Of a stretch of 9,189 bases of DNA, positions 5,841 to 9,189 are shown in pieces (position 1 is the stretch's first letter; each line of letters opens with the position of its first letter). Where the stretch lies: contig JAJFIN010000047.1 of the NCBI GenBank assembly GCA_021774955.1, positions 1 through 9,189 of the forward strand, given 5' to 3'. The stretch is from Alphaproteobacteria bacterium. Its GTDB lineage: Bacteria; Pseudomonadota; Alphaproteobacteria; M2410. A program made the translations under genes and the position numbers. The notes beneath the pieces were generated by a model, which had not been told where the DNA came from, searched no databases, and was given only the letters and a program-made list of their open reading frames with translations.

Positions 5841-7400
5841 ATGAGTCAAACCAGTACATTGCCGGCGCCAGACGCAGCGACAAAACGCGCGTTGAAGTCG
5901 GGGTCCAAATTGATGGGCCAAGGCCGCTACGAAGAAGCAATTTCAGCATTTGAAGAAGGCTTGCAGAGCGCGCCCTCTGATCCCAATTTACTGTTTGCTT
6001 TGGGCAATGCTGCGCGCGCCATCGGTCATCTGGAAGCTGCGGTTGCATTCTACAACCGTGTCCTAACAACGAGCCCGAACCAAATTGAAGCTATTTCAAA
6101 TCTTGCGGCGGTTTACCGCCAGCAATCTAAACACGAAGAAGCAACACTTATTTTGCAGAGCGCTCTGAACGTTAATCCGGGTGCGCCGCAACTTTGGCAT
6201 GCGATTGGTAATGTGCGCCGAGAGATGGGTGATGCCGAAAGCGCCGAAACTTTTTTCTCCGAAGCCTTGCGGCTCAAGTCGACCTATCCCGAAGCACTGG
6301 GAAACATGGCTGATCTCATTCATGAAAAAGGCGATTTAGAAACCGCCCTTGCCTATTACGGTAAAGCCATCGGCCTCAGCCCACAAAATGCACAACTGCA
6401 CGTCAATCGCGGTGTCATGCAACTGTCTCACGGCAACCTGACCTTGGGTTGGCGAGATTATGAATGGCGCACGAAAGTCCCTGAAAAAGCCGTGCAGCGT
6501 GACCACGGTCTTAAACGTTGGGCCGGGCAGTCGTTGGTCGACAAACGTCTTTTGGTTTGCGCCGAGCAAGGTATTGGCGACCAAGTCCTATTTGCTTCAT
6601 GTTTTGCTGAACTGATCGAAATCGCCGCCAAAGCTAATGCAACCTGTGTTTTTGAGTGTGAAAAACGACTGGTACCTCTGTTCAAAAGATCTTTTCCAGG
6701 TGCTAAATTTTACCCTCAAAATGTGACCGAACAAGCTGGGCAACGAAGCATGTCCTATGACTGGTTGAAATCTGCAGGTGGAGCAGATTTTGCGGTCGAG
6801 ATGGGTAGCCTCCCGCGAACGCTTCGGCCTACGGTAGAAAGCTTTCCCAAAGAAAACACCTATTTGAAGGTTGCAAGTACCAAGAAAAAATCTTGGGACT
6901 CGTGGCTCAAAGGATTGGGCGAAAAGAAAAAAGTCGGCGTCTGTTGGCGTAGCGGTGATACAAGCGGCCAGCGAGCATTGCAATTTGCACCGCTCGATCA
7001 TTGGGGTGATCTGATGTCCTCGGATCAGTACACCTACATCAATCTTCAGTATGACGCTTGCGACGAAGAACGTCGAGAAGTCGAGAAGCTCGCCGGGCAC
7101 AAGATTCACAACCCACCCAATATCGATCAGAAAAACGACATTGACGAAGTGATTGCCCTCATGTCGAGCCTTGATGCCGTTGTCTCAGCTCCGACCGCTG
7201 TCCCGGTTTTCTCAGGTGCTGCTGGCGTACCAACCCTCAAAATCGTCTACCAATCATCATGGACAGCTTTAGGTCAAAACTACGAGCCATTTACACCCGC
7301 TTGTCGGATTATCCAACCGGATCAAACCGGCGATTGGAAACAAGCAATGAGCAAAACCAAGACCGCATTGCCGGAGATTATTGCCGGAATGTCAAGCTAA
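5841..7400 (+). CDS. flmG: TPR-containing glycosyltransferase, FlmG-like flagellin glycosyltransferase
   Basis: This 519-residue protein has two modules. Residues 12-182 hold five tandem TPRs in an exact 34-residue register (repeat-ending P/S at 45, 79, 113, 147 and 181), with a partial sixth to about 210. Residues 200-515 form a glycosyltransferase of the type found behind bacterial TPR arrays: GWRDYEWR, LLVCAEQGIGDQVLFASC (a nucleotide-sugar-side loop), VGVCWRSGD, a QRALQFAPL segment, and SAPTAVPVFSGAAGVPTL near the end, which resembles the donor site of GT-B enzymes. It is cytosolic, with no signal peptide or membrane helix. In Caulobacter, FlmG has this layout: its TPRs bind flagellins and its C-terminal domain transfers pseudaminic acid. 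The adjacent nonulosonic-acid gene and the CtrA box support the same role here. Its 3' end overlaps the opposing gene by 9 nt. The name follows architecture and context; other TPR-glycosyltransferases look similar. Confidence 0.82.
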   Translation: MSQTSTLPAPDAATKRALKSGSKLMGQGRYEEAISAFEEGLQSAPSDPNLLFALGNAARAIGHLEAAVAFYNRVLTTSPNQIEAISNLAAVYRQQSKHEEATLILQSALNVNPGAPQLWHAIGNVRREMGDAESAETFFSEALRLKSTYPEALGNMADLIHEKGDLETALAYYGKAIGLSPQNAQLHVNRGVMQLSHGNLTLGWRDYEWRTKVPEKAVQRDHGLKRWAGQSLVDKRLLVCAEQGIGDQVLFASCFAELIEIAAKANATCVFECEKRLVPLFKRSFPGAKFYPQNVTEQAGQRSMSYDWLKSAGGADFAVEMGSLPRTLRPTVESFPKENTYLKVASTKKKSWDSWLKGLGEKKKVGVCWRSGDTSGQRALQFAPLDHWGDLMSSDQYTYINLQYDACDEERREVEKLAGHKIHNPPNIDQKNDIDEVIALMSSLDAVVSAPTAVPVFSGAAGVPTLKIVYQSSWTALGQNYEPFTPACRIIQPDQTGDWKQAMSKTKTALPEIIAGMSS

Positions 7401-9189
7401 TTGCTTTTCTGACACTTCATCAGATCGCTGATCGATTTTCTCAACAATCAAATCCGTCACACGCTGTGCTCCCGCCCCATCTACGAGGCTTTGAGCACGA
7501 AGCCCCATTTCTCTCCGGCCATTATCAGCGTTAACTAGATCACGAATGCGCACCATAAAGTCATCAGGCAATTTTTCATCTGTCAACGCACAGACATGTG
7601 CAGCGCCAGAATCAGTAAAAATTTCCGCTGATCGGGCATGGTCTTCATCGAGACAAAGAAGCAGTGCCGGCACTCCAAAATGCGCCATTTCAAATGCTGA
7701 CACGCCATAAGAAATGATCCCACAATCAACCTTGGCAATCAGCTCCCCCAAACCATCAGGGGCGACATGGGCTTCAAAGTAAGAATTCATGTCCTCGATT
7801 TGTTGCGCGATACCTTGCGCATCCCGAACCGCAGGTCCGACAACAAACGACACTTCAAGATCACGGTCCCCGTCATATTGATTAATTTGCTCAGCGATGG
7901 GAAGCGTCAGATGATAAGGGTCACTCCCGCCCATCGACACCAAAACACGCAATGCGCGATCGTCATCATCAACAAGTGCCCGCTCAATAAGCTTTACAGC
8001 TTGTTCTGTTGAAAGTGCCATTTTGGCGGCCATAACATCCGGTGAAAGAATGACATATTGCCAGCCCGATTTGACGTCAGCGCGGCTCCCGGACCAATCC
8101 ATTGTATCAAGCTGAGGCACCGGCGGATAAATCGCCAGATCGGCGGAAAGACGACGCTCTGTGCCATCGTCATATAGTACGACGACACTATTCAGATCGC
8201 GGATTTGATCGAGCGTTTCACCCAATAAATCCGTGCGCACATCGCAAAAGAATACCGTAGGCAATAAGTCCTGACACAAGGTTCGTATCCATTCTGCTTC
8301 ATCGCTATCTTGCTTGAGCACATCAACTTTAAATGCCGCACCACGCACGCGTTCTATCGCGGCCGCGCGGCCCTCGCCGTCAATCATGGCAAAAACAATT
8401 GCAAACCCGTATGTATCTCGGAGGTTGGTCGCAACTGCGAGGCACCTTGTGACATGCCCAAAACCAATCGTACCACCGCCATCACAACGGATAATTGCTG
8501 TTCGCCCAACATGGGTCATGGCCTTCTGTTGAACATGCGCATTGATCGCCGCAAGGCTTGGGTCAGAGCGCAACAAACGTGTCACTTCCGGTAGATAGAG
8601 CGAACCAGCATCAGCGCCAAGCACTTCATGCAATTTCTCGAAAAAAGTTAAATCGGCAGGTGTATCAACAGAAAGTCGTGCGCCTTCAAGCTTATACTCA
8701 TTGCCGACATCAATATAACGTACACGAATTTTATCCGGATTACTTTTGAGATATCCAGTCACGTGTTCTCGCGCTATCGGATCCTCACGCGCCTCGCTGG
8801 CCATCATATCAAGCGCCCGGCGGCTAAACGGGTCGACCCCGTCGTGAATGCAGGTCACGCCGGGTTTCAGCATCACGAAATCAGCATCATGATGTCGAAG
8901 TTCATCAATCAGCCCATCGACAAAGATTGGATCGATAAGCGGCGCGTCACCATTTACGCGCACAATGATCGATGGATCAAAGGCATCCGCTGCCATAATA
9001 AATCGACCCAAAACATCTTCAACATCGCCCCGTAAAACAGGGATATTCAGCGTTTTTGCATATTCCGCTAAGGGATCGTCACTGGCCTCGATCGTTGTCG
9101 CGATGACAATTTGATCGATCCGTTCGCACAGCTGCAACCGGTGGATGATATGCCAGATTATCGGCTTACCCGCGATAGGCCGTAATACT
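7392..9189 (-). CDS. Fused cytidylyltransferase/UDP-sugar hydrolase (PseF-PseG or SpsF-SpsG type), 5' end cut
   Basis: The frame stays open through the right window edge. The TTG at 9137 is internal, because the 17 codons before it (VLRPIAGKPIIWHIIHR) are conserved cytidylyltransferase sequence. Only about 15-20 N-terminal residues are missing; 598 are visible. Residues 1-210 are a SpsF-like CMP-sugar synthetase domain (DQIVIATT, VRVNGDAPLIDP, LSVDTPADL). Residues about 229-590 are a PseG/SpsG domain: IRCDGGGTIGFGHVTRCL contains His245, which corresponds to the catalytic His of PseG, followed by VLVSMGGSDP and YGVSAFEMAHFGVPAL. PseG removes UDP from the diacetamido-trideoxy sugar, and PseF later joins CMP to the nonulosonic acid. 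Both act in the cytosol, supplying the donor for the convergent FlmG-like enzyme. Sequence alone cannot separate pseudaminic from legionaminic specificity. Confidence 0.88.
   Translation of the reverse strand, partial: VLRPIAGKPIIWHIIHRLQLCERIDQIVIATTIEASDDPLAEYAKTLNIPVLRGDVEDVLGRFIMAADAFDPSIIVRVNGDAPLIDPIFVDGLIDELRHHDADFVMLKPGVTCIHDGVDPFSRRALDMMASEAREDPIAREHVTGYLKSNPDKIRVRYIDVGNEYKLEGARLSVDTPADLTFFEKLHEVLGADAGSLYLPEVTRLLRSDPSLAAINAHVQQKAMTHVGRTAIIRCDGGGTIGFGHVTRCLAVATNLRDTYGFAIVFAMIDGEGRAAAIERVRGAAFKVDVLKQDSDEAEWIRTLCQDLLPTVFFCDVRTDLLGETLDQIRDLNSVVVLYDDGTERRLSADLAIYPPVPQLDTMDWSGSRADVKSGWQYVILSPDVMAAKMALSTEQAVKLIERALVDDDDRALRVLVSMGGSDPYHLTLPIAEQINQYDGDRDLEVSFVVGPAVRDAQGIAQQIEDMNSYFEAHVAPDGLGELIAKVDCGIISYGVSAFEMAHFGVPALLLCLDEDHARSAEIFTDSGAAHVCALTDEKLPDDFMVRIRDLVNADNGRREMGLRAQSLVDGAGAQRVTDLIVEKIDQRSDEVSEKQLA

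Noticed and set aside
6597..7109. A 170-codon open frame on the minus strand inside the TPR-glycosyltransferase gene.
   Set aside because: It is antisense to a clearly recognised glycosyltransferase domain, and its own translation shows no recognisable domain.
9135..9137. TTG at 9137 as the start of the cytidylyltransferase fusion.
   Set aside because: Conserved family sequence continues in frame to the window edge, so the gene is truncated and the TTG is internal.

Overview
The window looks like part of the flagellar gene region of an alphaproteobacterium. The evidence is the order P-ring protein, single-domain FlgJ (CheL), FlbY/FlgN-like protein, a beta-propeller protein resembling the Caulobacter FlaEY annotation, a FlmG-like flagellin glycosyltransferase, nonulosonic-acid enzymes, and two perfect CtrA boxes (TTAA-N7-TTAA). 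I cannot name the genus. By eye the base composition is near 50% G+C, well below Caulobacter, so a marine or Rhodospirillales/Kordiimonadales-like lineage is plausible, but this is a guess.

Layout. (1) 1-1761, plus strand: the end of a basal-body operon. It holds flgI (5' end cut by the window edge), a 107-aa rod-binding protein and a 149-aa helical FlgN/FlbY-like protein, with gaps of only 14 and 10 nt. (2) 1856-4567, minus strand: a 903-aa cysteine-free protein with a beta-propeller of SBBP-type repeats, flanked on each side by a segment resembling the flagellin/FliD 'IN' module. (3) 4568-4876: a divergent promoter region with a perfect CtrA box at 4674-4688 and an imperfect one at 4735-4749. 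(4) 4877-5665, plus: a GH24 (T4-type) lysozyme with an intact catalytic triad, an Ala/Gly-rich linker and one C-terminal membrane helix. (5) 5662-5769: a composite palindromic repeat whose first bases supply the lysozyme stop codon. It is followed by a second perfect CtrA box at 5786-5800. (6) 5841-7400, plus: a TPR-glycosyltransferase of FlmG architecture. (7) 7392-9189, minus: a fused sugar-nucleotide enzyme, with a SpsF/PseF-like cytidylyltransferase followed by a SpsG/PseG-like UDP-sugar hydrolase. Its N-terminus is cut by the window edge, and its stop region overlaps that of the TPR gene.

How the genes may work together. The first operon contributes the P ring and rod assembly. The lysozyme could open peptidoglycan, because the FlgJ here has no muramidase domain. 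The fused enzyme would make a CMP-activated nonulosonic acid (pseudaminic or legionaminic type), and the TPR enzyme would transfer it to flagellin. The propeller protein may be an extracellular, flagellum-secreted component or a flagellin regulator. CtrA boxes in both upstream intergenic regions suggest that the propeller protein, the glycosyltransferase and perhaps the lysozyme are under CtrA control. The two least described parts are the membrane-tailed lysozyme inside a flagellar locus and the 'IN-propeller-IN' protein.
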